Source of the DNA: Syntrophobacteraceae bacterium
GTDB taxonomy: Bacteria > Desulfobacterota > Syntrophobacteria > Syntrophobacterales > Syntrophobacteraceae
Length of the DNA: 61,074 nt
Direction of reading: 5' to 3'
NCBI GenBank assembly: GCA_025453975.1
Contig: JALOPI010000021.1
Span: 1 to 61,074 of the forward strand
In this document: positions 36,001 through 44,714 of the stretch, in pieces
Position numbering within the stretch: position 1 is the first letter of the stretch
Layout of the letters: the number at the start of each line of letters is the position of its first letter
Program-made: the position numbers and the translations under genes
Notes under the pieces: generated by a model
Told to the model about the DNA's origin: nothing
The model's database searches: none
The model's input: only the letters and a program-made list of their open reading frames with translations

Positions 36001-36146
36001 GGGGCTTCCCAAATGAATGGGTGCGGGAGTCAATGGCGCCGACACGCTCTGATCACCGCTGATTCTGCTTTTTCTCCGGATTCATCAGCGTGAATCATTG
36101 CCTGTCGTGGAAATCAGCGTCCCATGGCCGGGTCCATGAGAACATC
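36001..36146. repeat. Dispersed intergenic repeat, copy 1
   Basis: This segment resembles 58411-58566 along its length. Shared blocks include CTTCCCAA, CTCTGATC, CGCTGAT, TACTTTTT/GCTTTTT, TCAGCGTGAATCA and, at the end, GAGAACATC. The two copies differ by short indels and scattered substitutions. It sits between E1 beta and E2 and contains no gene. Confidence 0.65.
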
Positions 36147-36271
36147 ACGCGCCCCGGTTGACTCAACGGCCGCGGCTGGGGCTTCCTGGCGTACCTGGCA
36201 CCGTCGCGGCGGGATTTGCTCGGTTCTTCCTGGCCAAGGAAGGATGTTTCGCAATATGGAGAGGAGGATCT

Positions 36272-37621
36272 ATGTCGGTCGAGTTCAAGCTTCCCGACCT
36301 GGGGGAAGGGATCCATGAGGGCGAGATCATCGAGGTGCTGGTGGCGGTGGGGGACACCGTGGAGGACGGCCAGCCGATCCTGGTCGTGGAGACCGACAAG
36401 GCGACCACCGAGGTGCCGTCGCCCGTGACCGGCAAGGTGGTCGAAATCCTCGTGAAGGCCGGGGATGATGTCAAGGTGGGACAGGTCCTGATGATCTTCT
36501 CAACCGGGGCGGAAGGGGGGACGGGCAGACCCGCCGTGGAGGCGGCGGCCGTGAAAGCCGCCGAGACCGCCGCGGAGCCCGAGGTGGCCGCGCTTGCCTC
36601 CAGGGAAGCGCAACGGGAAGCGGGTCGGGTGGCTCAGGCAGCGACGGAGGCTCGGCAGCCGACGGAGAGGATGGGCCCGGTGCCGGCCGCTCCCTCCACT
36701 CGCCGGCTGGCCCGGGAGCTGGGGGTGGATCTTCGCCGCGTCACGCCATCGGGCCCCGGAGGGAGGGTGTCCGCCGAGGACGTACGGGCTTTCGCCGCCC
36801 GGGGAGTCGAGACCGCCTTGGAGTCGGAAGCCCCCCCCGCGCCCGGAAGGGAGATTCCCCTGGCGCCTGCCGTCATCTCGCGGGTCGAGGTGGAAGACCA
36901 TGCCCGGTGGGGTCCCGTGGAGCGTGTTCCGCTCAGATCCGTCCGGCGGGCGACGGCGCGGCACATGGCCCTCGCCTGGTCCCAGATCCCCCATGTGGCT
37001 CACCAGGACGTGGCGGACATCACCGACCTGGAGGCCTTCCGGCGCAGGCACAAGGCCGGTGTCGAAGAGCAGGGGGGGGCCCTGAGCCTGACGGTCTTCG
37101 CCCTCAAGGCGGCTGTGGCGGCCCTCAAGGCCTTTCCCCGTTTCAATGCCAGCCTGGATACCGCCACCGAGGAGATCGTCCTCAAGCACTACTATCACAT
37201 CGCCATCGCGGTGGATTCGGATCGAGGGCTCGTCGTCCCCGTCATCCGGGACGTGGACGGCAAGAGCATCACCGAGCTGGCCGTGGAGCTCCGGGGCCTC
37301 GCCGAGCGCACCCGCGAGGGAAAGACCCAGGTGGAGGACCTCCAGGGGGGATCGTTCACGCTCACCAACATCGGGGTGCTGGGCGGTACCGGCTTCAACC
37401 CCATCATCAACTTCCCCCAGGTGGCCATCCTGGGGCTGGCTCAGGCCCGCTGGCAGCCTGTGGTGCGCGGCCGCCAGGAGCCCTTCGACGTCGTGCCGCG
37501 GCTCATGCTGCCCCTCATCCTGGGCTTCGACCACCGGGTGGTGGACGGTGCCGACGCGGCGCGCTTCCTGAACCGGGTCAAGGAGGGCCTCGAGGATCCC
37601 GAGAAGCTCCTTCTGGTGTGA
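36272..37621 (+). CDS. pdhC: 2-oxoacid dehydrogenase E2, dihydrolipoamide acyltransferase
   Basis: The 449-residue protein has one lipoyl domain (residues 2-76, lipoylated Lys43 in ETDKATTEVPSP), an Ala/Glu-rich linker, an E3/E1-binding domain (about 135-175: STRRLARELGVDLRRVTPSG) and a catalytic CAT domain from about 220. The CAT domain contains GSFTLTNIGVLGGTGFNPI and the active-site LGFDHRVVDGADAARFL. It transfers the acyl group to CoA. GAGGAGG precedes the ATG. The single lipoyl domain resembles Gram-positive-type or BCKDH E2 proteins. Confidence 0.92.
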   Translation: MSVEFKLPDLGEGIHEGEIIEVLVAVGDTVEDGQPILVVETDKATTEVPSPVTGKVVEILVKAGDDVKVGQVLMIFSTGAEGGTGRPAVEAAAVKAAETAAEPEVAALASREAQREAGRVAQAATEARQPTERMGPVPAAPSTRRLARELGVDLRRVTPSGPGGRVSAEDVRAFAARGVETALESEAPPAPGREIPLAPAVISRVEVEDHARWGPVERVPLRSVRRATARHMALAWSQIPHVAHQDVADITDLEAFRRRHKAGVEEQGGALSLTVFALKAAVAALKAFPRFNASLDTATEEIVLKHYYHIAIAVDSDRGLVVPVIRDVDGKSITELAVELRGLAERTREGKTQVEDLQGGSFTLTNIGVLGGTGFNPIINFPQVAILGLAQARWQPVVRGRQEPFDVVPRLMLPLILGFDHRVVDGADAARFLNRVKEGLEDPEKLLLV

Positions 37622-37684
37622 TGCGGTCCCCGGGGATCTGGCAAGGGGCTTTCAAAGGCGGCCTCCACGGAAAGGCATGCGATC

Positions 37685-39109
37685 ATGGTCATGGGTGAGC
37701 TCACGCAGGAAACGGAGCTTCTGGTCATCGGAGGAGGGCCCGGCGGCTATGCCGCCGCTTTTCGCGCGGCGGATCTGGGCCTGGACGTGACGGTCGTCGA
37801 GCAGGAAGGGCGGCTGGGAGGCGTCTGCCTGTTTCGAGGGTGCATCCCTTCCAAAACCTTGCTCCACGTGGCCGAGCTGGTCCAGGAAGCCAGGCGGGCC
37901 GAGGAAATGGGGGTTGCCTTCGACGCCCCCCGTCTGGACCTCGACCGGATGCGGCGATGGAAGAACCAGGTCGTGGACCGGCTGGCCAGGGGGCTGACGG
38001 ACCTCAGCCGAAGCCGGGGTGTGCAGGTGATCAAGGGGCGGGCCGTGTTCGAGGGGTCCCAGTACGTCAGGGTTCAGGGGTCGGAAGTTTCACGCTTCAA
38101 GTATAAGCACGCCATCATCGCCACGGGATCCCGGGCGACGCCGCTGCCCGGGCACGAGCCCGGGAAGGGGGGCCGTGTCGTGAATTCCAGCGGCGCCCTG
38201 GCCCTGGCCGACATTCCGGCGCGGCTCCTGGTGGTGGGTGGAGGGTATGTGGGGTTGGAGCTGGGCTCTCTCTACGCCTCCCTGGGAAGCCGTGTCACCG
38301 TGGTCGAAAACAATGACCGGCTCATGACGGGGGCCGATGCCGACCTGGCGCAGCCCCTGAGCCGGCAGCTCGGAGAGCTTTTCCAAGCGATCCACACGGG
38401 AGTGCGGGTCGTCTCACTGGAAGAGCGAGAGGATGACGTCGAGGTCACCCTGGAGGGCAAGGTCGATCCACCGCGGCAGGCTTTCGATCGCGTCCTGGTG
38501 GCCATCGGCAGAAGCCCCAATTCCCGGGAGATCGGACTGGAGCACACCAGGGTGACCGTGAGCGAGCGGGGCTTCATCCAGGTGGACGAGCAGAGGCGCA
38601 CCAGCGATCCTCGCATCTTCGCCATCGGTGACGTGGTGGGCGGGGCCATGCTGGCCCACAAGGCCATGTACGAAGGGAAGGTGGCTGCTGAAGCCATTGC
38701 GGGGAAAGCCTCCGCTTTCGACGTTCAAGCCATGCCCGCCGTGGTCTACACGGACCCCCAGATCGCCTGGTGCGGACTGACGGAGGAGGAGGCTCGAAGC
38801 CGCAAACAGCCTGTCAAGGTCACCCGGTTTCCCTGGTCGGCGTCGGGTCGCGCGGCGACTCTCGGGCTGTCCCGAGGCATGACCAAGCTCATCGTGGATC
38901 CCGGAAGCGGGCGAGTGCTGGGCATGGGAATCGTGGGGCGGGAGGCGGGCGAGATGATCTCCGAGGGAGTCCTGGCCATTGAAATGGGGGCACTGGCCGA
39001 GGACCTCGCCCTCAGCGTTCACCCTCACCCCACCCTGTCGGAGTCCGAGGAAGAGGCCGCCGAGGCGTTCCTGGGCAGCTCGACCCACATCCTCCCCGCC
39101 AGGAAATGA
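37685..39109 (+). CDS. lpdA: Dihydrolipoyl dehydrogenase (E3)
   Basis: The 474-residue FAD enzyme has the FAD motif GGGPGGY at 16-22, the redox disulfide in GGVCLFRGCIPSKTLLH (Cys48, Cys53), the NAD motif GGGYVGLELGSLYASLG, and a C-terminal HPHPTLSES with the active-site His. The redox motif deviates from the usual GGTCLNxGCIPSK with Val and Phe-Arg. It reoxidises lipoamide of the E2 just upstream (63 bp gap). Two Met starts lie close, 37685 and 37691. Confidence 0.93.
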   Translation: MVMGELTQETELLVIGGGPGGYAAAFRAADLGLDVTVVEQEGRLGGVCLFRGCIPSKTLLHVAELVQEARRAEEMGVAFDAPRLDLDRMRRWKNQVVDRLARGLTDLSRSRGVQVIKGRAVFEGSQYVRVQGSEVSRFKYKHAIIATGSRATPLPGHEPGKGGRVVNSSGALALADIPARLLVVGGGYVGLELGSLYASLGSRVTVVENNDRLMTGADADLAQPLSRQLGELFQAIHTGVRVVSLEEREDDVEVTLEGKVDPPRQAFDRVLVAIGRSPNSREIGLEHTRVTVSERGFIQVDEQRRTSDPRIFAIGDVVGGAMLAHKAMYEGKVAAEAIAGKASAFDVQAMPAVVYTDPQIAWCGLTEEEARSRKQPVKVTRFPWSASGRAATLGLSRGMTKLIVDPGSGRVLGMGIVGREAGEMISEGVLAIEMGALAEDLALSVHPHPTLSESEEEAAEAFLGSSTHILPARK

Positions 39110-39219
39110 CACAAGGAGAGCGCGGGCCCATGCCTCGAGACGCGGGGGAAGACCCGGCGGAAATGTCAGGCCGAATGGACTTGATGACGGCGGATCTGGA
39201 ACCCTTCGGGTGAGCTGGG

Positions 39220-39921
39220 ATGGCTGGGACACGCGTGGGATGGCGGGTGGATCTGGGGTGCCTGGATTATGCCGCGGCCTGGGAGCTGCAGAAATCCCTG
39301 GCTGTGGCCCGGTCCCGGGGGCTCATCCCGGACACCCTGCTCTTTGTGGAGCATCCGCCGACCTACACCTTCGGGAGACGCACCCGGCCCGAGCACCTGC
39401 TGGTGGAGCGGTCCATCCTGGAGGCTGAGGGCATCGGGGTGCATCTCGTGGATCGGGGCGGCGACATCACCTATCATGGGCCCGGTCAGATGGTGGGATA
39501 CCCCCTCTTCAGCCTCGAGGGGCGGCCCGGCGGTCCCAGCCGGTATCTCAGGGACCTGGAGGAAGTCCTCATGCTGGCGCTTGCGTCCTTCGGGATCGCC
39601 GCGGAAAGGAGCCCTGGACTCACGGGAGTCTGGGTGAGCGGGGCCAAGGTCGCCGCCATCGGGGTCAGGATCAATGCCAGGCGGGTGACGACCCACGGCT
39701 TCGCCCTGAACATCCAGACGGACCTTCGTCCCTTCCAGCGCATCGTCCCCTGCGGCATCAGGGGAAAGCCCGTCACCTCCATGCGGGAGATCCTGGGAGT
39801 CGCGCCGTCGTGGGGCGAGGTCCAGGACCGGGTCGCCGAAGCATTCGAGGGTGTTTTCAATCTCCGATTGAGCCCCATCGACCGCCTCCATTTGACGGGA
39901 AAGGTCGGCCGTCGTGAGTGA
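39220..39921 (+). CDS. lipB: Lipoyl(octanoyl) transferase
   Basis: The 233-residue protein moves octanoate from ACP to lipoyl domains. Visible LipB motifs are EHPPTYTFGRRT, RGGDITYHGPGQMVGYPL, VSGAKVAAIGVRI, HGFALNI and VPCGIRGKPVTSM with the catalytic Cys. The last 8 bp overlap lipA. Its place after the E3 gene ties cofactor supply to the oxoacid dehydrogenase complex. Confidence 0.95.
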   Translation: MAGTRVGWRVDLGCLDYAAAWELQKSLAVARSRGLIPDTLLFVEHPPTYTFGRRTRPEHLLVERSILEAEGIGVHLVDRGGDITYHGPGQMVGYPLFSLEGRPGGPSRYLRDLEEVLMLALASFGIAAERSPGLTGVWVSGAKVAAIGVRINARRVTTHGFALNIQTDLRPFQRIVPCGIRGKPVTSMREILGVAPSWGEVQDRVAEAFEGVFNLRLSPIDRLHLTGKVGRRE

Positions 39922-40819
39922 GACGAGTCGCTCCAGCCCACCCAAGCCACCGTGGATCCGGGTGCGGCTGCCCCATGGTCCCGTGGTCGACCGTGTCCGC
40001 GGACAGCTGCGGGGGAGGGCGCTCCACACGGTCTGCGAGGAAGCTCTATGTCCCAACCGGGGGGAGTGCTGGGGAGGCGGCACGGCGACCTTTCTGATCC
40101 TGGGGGACATCTGCACGCGGCATTGCGGATTCTGCGCGGTCCGCGGGGGAGCTGCCGCACCCGTGGATCCCCAAGAGTCCATCCGCGTGGCCGAGGCCGT
40201 GGAAGCCCTCGGGCTGGAGCACGTGGTGATCACTTCCGTGACCCGGGACGATCTTCCCGACGGTGGAGCCTCTGCCTTCGCCAGGGTCATGGAGGCCCTC
40301 CATGCCCATGTCCCAGCCTGTACCGTTGAGATCCTGACTCCGGACTTCCAGGGAAACGGTGTAGCCCTGAGGCGAGTCCTCGAGGCTCGCCCCGACGTTC
40401 TCGCCCACAATCTGGAAACGGTCAGGAGTCTCTATCCCCGCGTGCGCCCCCAGGCCGACTACGACCGGTCGCTGGCTCTGCTGCGCGGGGCCCGGCAACG
40501 GGATTCGGAGCTGGTGATCAAGTCGGGCATCATGGTGGGTCTGGGGGAGGAGTGGGAGGAGATCCTCCATGTTCTGCGCGATCTCCGGTCCGTGGGATGC
40601 GATGTGCTGACGGTGGGCCAGTACCTTCGACCCACCCCGGCCCAGCTTCCCGTCGTGCGCTACGTCGAGCCCGAGGTTTTCGAGCGCATCCGGCTCGCCG
40701 CCGTCGAAGCCGGATTCCCATGGGTGGAATCCGGCCCCTTCGTCCGAAGCTCCTATCACGCCGAAACGGCGCTCCGCAGCCTGCGGCCGCGGGCACCGCA
40801 CCTCCCGGAACGCTGCTGA
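39914..40819 (+). CDS. lipA: Lipoyl synthase
   Basis: The 301-residue radical SAM enzyme inserts two sulfurs into octanoyl-lipoyl domains. The auxiliary-cluster motif CEEALCPNRGEC and the radical SAM motif CTRHCGFCAV are both present, with VVITSVTRDDLPDGGA and QYLRPTPAQLPV further on and the C-terminal RSSYHAE. It starts at a GTG (39914) overlapping lipB. A hairpin starts right at its stop codon. Confidence 0.96.
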   Translation: MSETSRSSPPKPPWIRVRLPHGPVVDRVRGQLRGRALHTVCEEALCPNRGECWGGGTATFLILGDICTRHCGFCAVRGGAAAPVDPQESIRVAEAVEALGLEHVVITSVTRDDLPDGGASAFARVMEALHAHVPACTVEILTPDFQGNGVALRRVLEARPDVLAHNLETVRSLYPRVRPQADYDRSLALLRGARQRDSELVIKSGIMVGLGEEWEEILHVLRDLRSVGCDVLTVGQYLRPTPAQLPVVRYVEPEVFERIRLAAVEAGFPWVESGPFVRSSYHAETALRSLRPRAPHLPERC

Positions 40820-40850
40820 CTCAATCCCCGTGGCCCGCACCGTTGAGTCA
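40817..40850 (+). terminator. Inverted repeat at the lipA stop codon
   Basis: TGACTCAA (including the TGA stop) pairs with TTGAGTCA across an 18-base loop. It may mark the end of the pdh-lip transcript, but no T-tract follows, so it is only a possible terminator. Confidence 0.35.
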
Positions 40851-41182
40851 ACAGAGCCGCGTGCTCTCCCGGCACCGATGCTGCCAGCCTTTCTCACCCG
40901 TCGGCCCACCGATGCACGCCCCGGGGCTGACCTTTGTGAATTGTGGAATTTGCTTGACTCGTCACGCTCATTTATTCTATCTTCACTTTTCGTGTTTTTC
41001 TTGGAATTTCAGATGATTGACGGTGCATTGCCGGGGGCGGTGCTGGTGTTTCCATCATGGCCCACTTCACAAACCTTCGAAGCAGGGCGGCTCAGGATCG
41101 ATGAGCCCCGTCACCCAAGCCTGTTGCCCTTCGCGTGGTGAGCGGTCCCGCGGGGCTGTGGTGATCCGAGAAAGGAAGCGAA
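40851..41182. other. Leader region of the EF-G-like gene with a possible promoter
   Basis: No gene is seen. TTGACT at 40954-40959 and TATCTT at 40978-40983 (18-bp spacing) lie in an A+T-rich island within otherwise G+C-rich DNA, giving a leader of about 190 bases before ATG 41183. The start codon is preceded by GAAAGGAAG. Confidence 0.4.
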
Positions 41183-43261
41183 ATGAAAGAGGACGTTGCA
41201 AAGGTTCGTACGTTCGCCCTCATTGCTCATGGAGGTGCAGGCAAAACTTCCCTGGCTGAAGCGATGATTTTCAACGCAGGGGTGACCACCCGTCTCGGAA
41301 AGGTGGATGAGAATACGTCCGTCATGGACTACGAACCTGAAGAGGTGAAGCGCAAGATCACCATCAGCACGGCTTTCAACACCCTCATCTGGAACAAGCA
41401 CCCGCTGACAATCATCGACACACCCGGCGATTTCAATTTCATTTCCGAGACCAAGACATCCATGCAGGGGGCGGATGCGGTGGTGGTTCTGGCGGACGCC
41501 GTGGACGGCATCCGGGTCCAGACGGAGAAAGTGCTGGAATTCGCGGACGAATACAACCAGCCGCGCATGATCTTCGTGAGCAAGATGGATCGGGAGCGGG
41601 CCGATTTTCTGGCGAGAGTCCAGGACCTTCAGAACAGTATCGGCAAACAGTGCATTCCGGTGCAGATTCCCATCGGCGCCGCCGAGTCCTTCAATGGTGT
41701 CGTGGACATCCTTTCCGAAAAGGCTTACGTCTTCAACAATGGTGACAGCGGCCAGTTTACCGTGCAGGACATGCCGGCCGACATGGCCGACACCGTGCGC
41801 AAGTTCAGAGAGACGCTCATCGAGCAGGTCGCCGAGGCCAAGGATGAGCTGCTGGAGAAATACCTGGAAGAAGGGGAGCTCAGTGCCGAGGAGCTGGTCG
41901 AAGGGCTGCGCCACGCCCTCATCACGCGCAAGCTCGTCCCCATCGCCTGCGGCACCGGGTCGGGCAACGTGGGGGTTCAGCAGTTGATGGACTTCATCGT
42001 GAGCAACTTCCCGTCCCCCGAGGACCGAGGGGCCGTCATGGGTAAGGTGCCCGACACCGACAACGAGCTGGTGAGGGAGCCGGACCCCTCAGCACCCTTC
42101 AGCGCCCTGGTGATCAAGACCATCAGCGATCCTTATGCCGGCCGTCTCTCCGTCATGCGAATCTTTTCGGGAAGCCTCACCCCCGACGCCAACGTTTATA
42201 ACGCCACCAAGGGAGCCAGGGAGCGCTTCGGCCAGCTCCTCCGGCTCAAGGGGAAAACCCAGGATGCCATCCAGTCGGCAGGCCCGGGGGATGTCGTCGC
42301 CGTGGCCAAGCTCAAGGAGACGGTGACCCAGGACACCCTGTGCTCGGAAAAGGAGCCCATCGTGTTCCCGCCCATCGAGCTGCCTCCCGCGGTGTACTCC
42401 CTTGCGGTGGAGCCCAAGAGCAAGGGCGATGAGGACAAGATCTTCTCGTCCCTCACCCGCCTGATGGAGGAGGACCTTACCCTCAAGCTGGAGCGGAACG
42501 AGGAAACCCGGGAGATGATTCTTTCGGGCATGGGGGAGATACACATCGAGGCCACGGTGGAAAAACTCAAGCGAAAGTTCGGCGTAGAGGTGAACCTCCG
42601 TTTGCCCAAGGTGTCCTACAAGGAGACCATCAAGGGGAAGGCACGGATCCATAACAAATACAAGAAACAGTCCGGCGGGCGCGGCCAGTACGGCGACTGC
42701 ACCATCGAGATGGAGTCGCTGCCGCGTGGATCGGGATTCCAGTTTGTGGACAAGATCGTGGGTGGGGTCATTCCCAAGCAGTACATCCCCGCCGTTGAGA
42801 AGGGCATTGCCGAGGCGGCCCAGGAGGGTGCGCTGGCTGGCTTCCCGGTCATCGACTTCAAGGTGGATCTGGTGGACGGGTCCTACCACACCGTGGATTC
42901 GTCGGAAATGGCGTTCAAGATCGCGGGCTCCATGGCATTCAAGAAAGCGGTGCTGGAATCCAAGCCCACCCTGCTCGAGCCCATCATGCTCATGGAGATC
43001 GTGGTACCCGACGACTGCATGGGGGATGTCATCGGTGATCTCAACTCCAAGCGTGGCAAGGTGCTCGGCATGGAGACGAAGGGGAGCAAGCAGATCATCA
43101 AGGCCAACGTGCCTCAGGCGGAGGTCCTGAGATATGCGCCGGACCTGAGGGCCATGACGGCAGGCCGGGGCATGTTCACCATGAGCTTCTCGCACTTCGA
43201 GGAAGTCCCCGCGGCACTGCAGGAAAAGATCATCGAGGCCTCCAAGCAGGACGAGAAGTAG
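41183..43261 (+). CDS. Elongation factor G-family GTPase (EF-G2-like)
   Basis: The 692-residue protein has all EF-G domains: G domain with DTPGDFNF and SKMDRERAD, domain II around 310-395, domain III, domain IV with SGGRGQYGDCTIEME, and domain V with MGDVIGDLNSKRGKVLGME and the closing TAGRGMFTMSFSHFEEVP. The P-loop reads AHGGAGKTSL (residues 15-24) rather than the canonical AHIDAGKTTT, and G4 is SKMD rather than NKMD, so it belongs to the EF-G2/paralog group rather than the str-operon fusA. No rps or tuf genes are beside it. It is monocistronic with a terminator. Confidence 0.9.
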   Translation: MKEDVAKVRTFALIAHGGAGKTSLAEAMIFNAGVTTRLGKVDENTSVMDYEPEEVKRKITISTAFNTLIWNKHPLTIIDTPGDFNFISETKTSMQGADAVVVLADAVDGIRVQTEKVLEFADEYNQPRMIFVSKMDRERADFLARVQDLQNSIGKQCIPVQIPIGAAESFNGVVDILSEKAYVFNNGDSGQFTVQDMPADMADTVRKFRETLIEQVAEAKDELLEKYLEEGELSAEELVEGLRHALITRKLVPIACGTGSGNVGVQQLMDFIVSNFPSPEDRGAVMGKVPDTDNELVREPDPSAPFSALVIKTISDPYAGRLSVMRIFSGSLTPDANVYNATKGARERFGQLLRLKGKTQDAIQSAGPGDVVAVAKLKETVTQDTLCSEKEPIVFPPIELPPAVYSLAVEPKSKGDEDKIFSSLTRLMEEDLTLKLERNEETREMILSGMGEIHIEATVEKLKRKFGVEVNLRLPKVSYKETIKGKARIHNKYKKQSGGRGQYGDCTIEMESLPRGSGFQFVDKIVGGVIPKQYIPAVEKGIAEAAQEGALAGFPVIDFKVDLVDGSYHTVDSSEMAFKIAGSMAFKKAVLESKPTLLEPIMLMEIVVPDDCMGDVIGDLNSKRGKVLGMETKGSKQIIKANVPQAEVLRYAPDLRAMTAGRGMFTMSFSHFEEVPAALQEKIIEASKQDEK

Positions 43262-43317
43262 CTCGCGAGTGCCATCGCGGGAGATACCGGGTCGAGTCGG
43301 TCTCATGAGGAATCCAG

Positions 43318-43359
43318 GAAGGCAGGAGGGTCCACCGAGGACCTTTCTGCCTTCTTTTC
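43318..43359 (+). terminator. Intrinsic terminator after the EF-G-like gene
   Basis: GAAGGCAG (43318-43325) pairs with CTGCCTTC (43347-43354), with a smaller GGTCC/GGACC stem inside, followed by TTTT. It lies 57 bp after the stop codon at 43261. Confidence 0.75.
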
Positions 43360-43559
43360 ATTGGGTCCGTGTCGATAGGTGTTGAGAAGGGAAAGCACTC
43401 GAACGATACTTGACAGGAGCCCCCCGGCTTTTTAAGTGTCTCTCATGTCTCTTGGGGCCGTTCCGAAACATGAGCAGAGCGGGCGGTGCATCGGGGATTG
43501 GGGCCAAGCCAGGAGCCCGAGATTTTGAATTATTGCGACCAGGGTCGACCCAGAAAGCC

Positions 43560-44687
43560 ATGAGCGGAAACAGGGCGGGCATGCCGGGGTTCTCCGGCAT
43601 CATCGAATGGATTCAGCTGGAGAATGTGATCCAGCTCATCTGCCTGGCACAGATGCGGCTCATCCTCGAGGTGAAGAGCGGGGATCAGAAGGGGGAGGCC
43701 TTCCTGTGGTCGAGTGCCGTGGTCCACGCCCAGACCTCGGATCTGCAGGCCGAGCAGGCTTTCCTGGACATGCTCCGCTGGGAGAACGGAGAGTTCGAGA
43801 CCCGGCCTCTTCTCGAGGAGGTCACACCGAGCATCAACCGTCCCTGGGAATACCTCCTCATCGAAGCGTTCCGTCTGCGGGGCATGAAGGCGGAGGCTCG
43901 CCTTTCGATGGATGAGGATTCGGGGGAAGACGAGAGTGAGATTGGCTTTCGCGGCAAGCTGGAGCAAATCCCTCTCATGGATCTGATCCAGCTCATCTGC
44001 TCCGCCAGGGTGGATTATCTCCTGGAGCTGCGCGGCGAGGAGGAGCGGGCCAGCATCGTCGTGGCGTCGGGCGAGGTCCGCCACGCGGCCGTGGGGGACC
44101 ACCTGGGGGAGGATGCGTTCTTCAGAATCCACGAATGGCAGGGCGGAGCCTTCCTGGCTCGCCTGCAGGCCTTCGACGGAGTGGTCACCATCGACAAGCC
44201 CACGGAGTTTCTGCTCACGGAGGTGGTTCGCGCCCACGATGAGCGCTCGGGTGTGGATGGCGGGGAGGAGGGGGAGAAGGCGGAAAGCCTCCTCAAGACC
44301 CTTCAAAAGATGAAGATGGTCGAGAAAATGCGTCTCGCCACCACCGGAGACCGGGAAGTCCGAAATTACCTCATTCGAGATCCGAGCCGCCTCGTTCAGG
44401 TGGCCGTGGTCAGCAATCCGCGCCTGTCGGATTCGGAAGTGGTGATGATCGCCAGCTCCAAGAGCGTCGACGAGGAGATCCTGCGCAGGATCGCCAACAG
44501 TCGCGAGTGGATGAAAATCTACCAGGTTCGGTCCGCCCTGGTCAAAAACCCCAAGACCCCCCTTCCCATCGCCATCAAGATCGTCCCGACGCTCATGCCG
44601 CAGGACCTGAAGCTGATCGGTCGAAGCAAAACCGTTCCCATCGCCATTGCCCAGGCGGCCCAGCGCCAGGCGCGCGAGAAGATGTGA
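43560..44687 (+). CDS. Protein with two DUF4388 (PATAN-like) domains and a repeat-type C-terminus
   Basis: The 375-residue protein has two related domains. The first begins FSGIIEWIQLENVIQLICLA, the second FRGKLEQIPLMDLIQLICSA, each followed by a strand-rich part with a HAQTSD or HAAVGD block. This is the DUF4388 pattern found in delta-group signalling and gliding proteins. The C-terminal 110 residues (RDPSRLVQVAVVSNPRLSDS onward) look like helical leucine-rich-variant or HEAT-type repeats. The start is uncertain: ATG 43560 is nearest the first domain; ATG 43470 is in frame. Role unknown, probably a protein-interaction adaptor. Confidence 0.75.
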   Translation: MSGNRAGMPGFSGIIEWIQLENVIQLICLAQMRLILEVKSGDQKGEAFLWSSAVVHAQTSDLQAEQAFLDMLRWENGEFETRPLLEEVTPSINRPWEYLLIEAFRLRGMKAEARLSMDEDSGEDESEIGFRGKLEQIPLMDLIQLICSARVDYLLELRGEEERASIVVASGEVRHAAVGDHLGEDAFFRIHEWQGGAFLARLQAFDGVVTIDKPTEFLLTEVVRAHDERSGVDGGEEGEKAESLLKTLQKMKMVEKMRLATTGDREVRNYLIRDPSRLVQVAVVSNPRLSDSEVVMIASSKSVDEEILRRIANSREWMKIYQVRSALVKNPKTPLPIAIKIVPTLMPQDLKLIGRSKTVPIAIAQAAQRQAREKM

Positions 44688-44714
44688 TCCCTGGATACGA
44701 GAAGGAGTCCCCGA

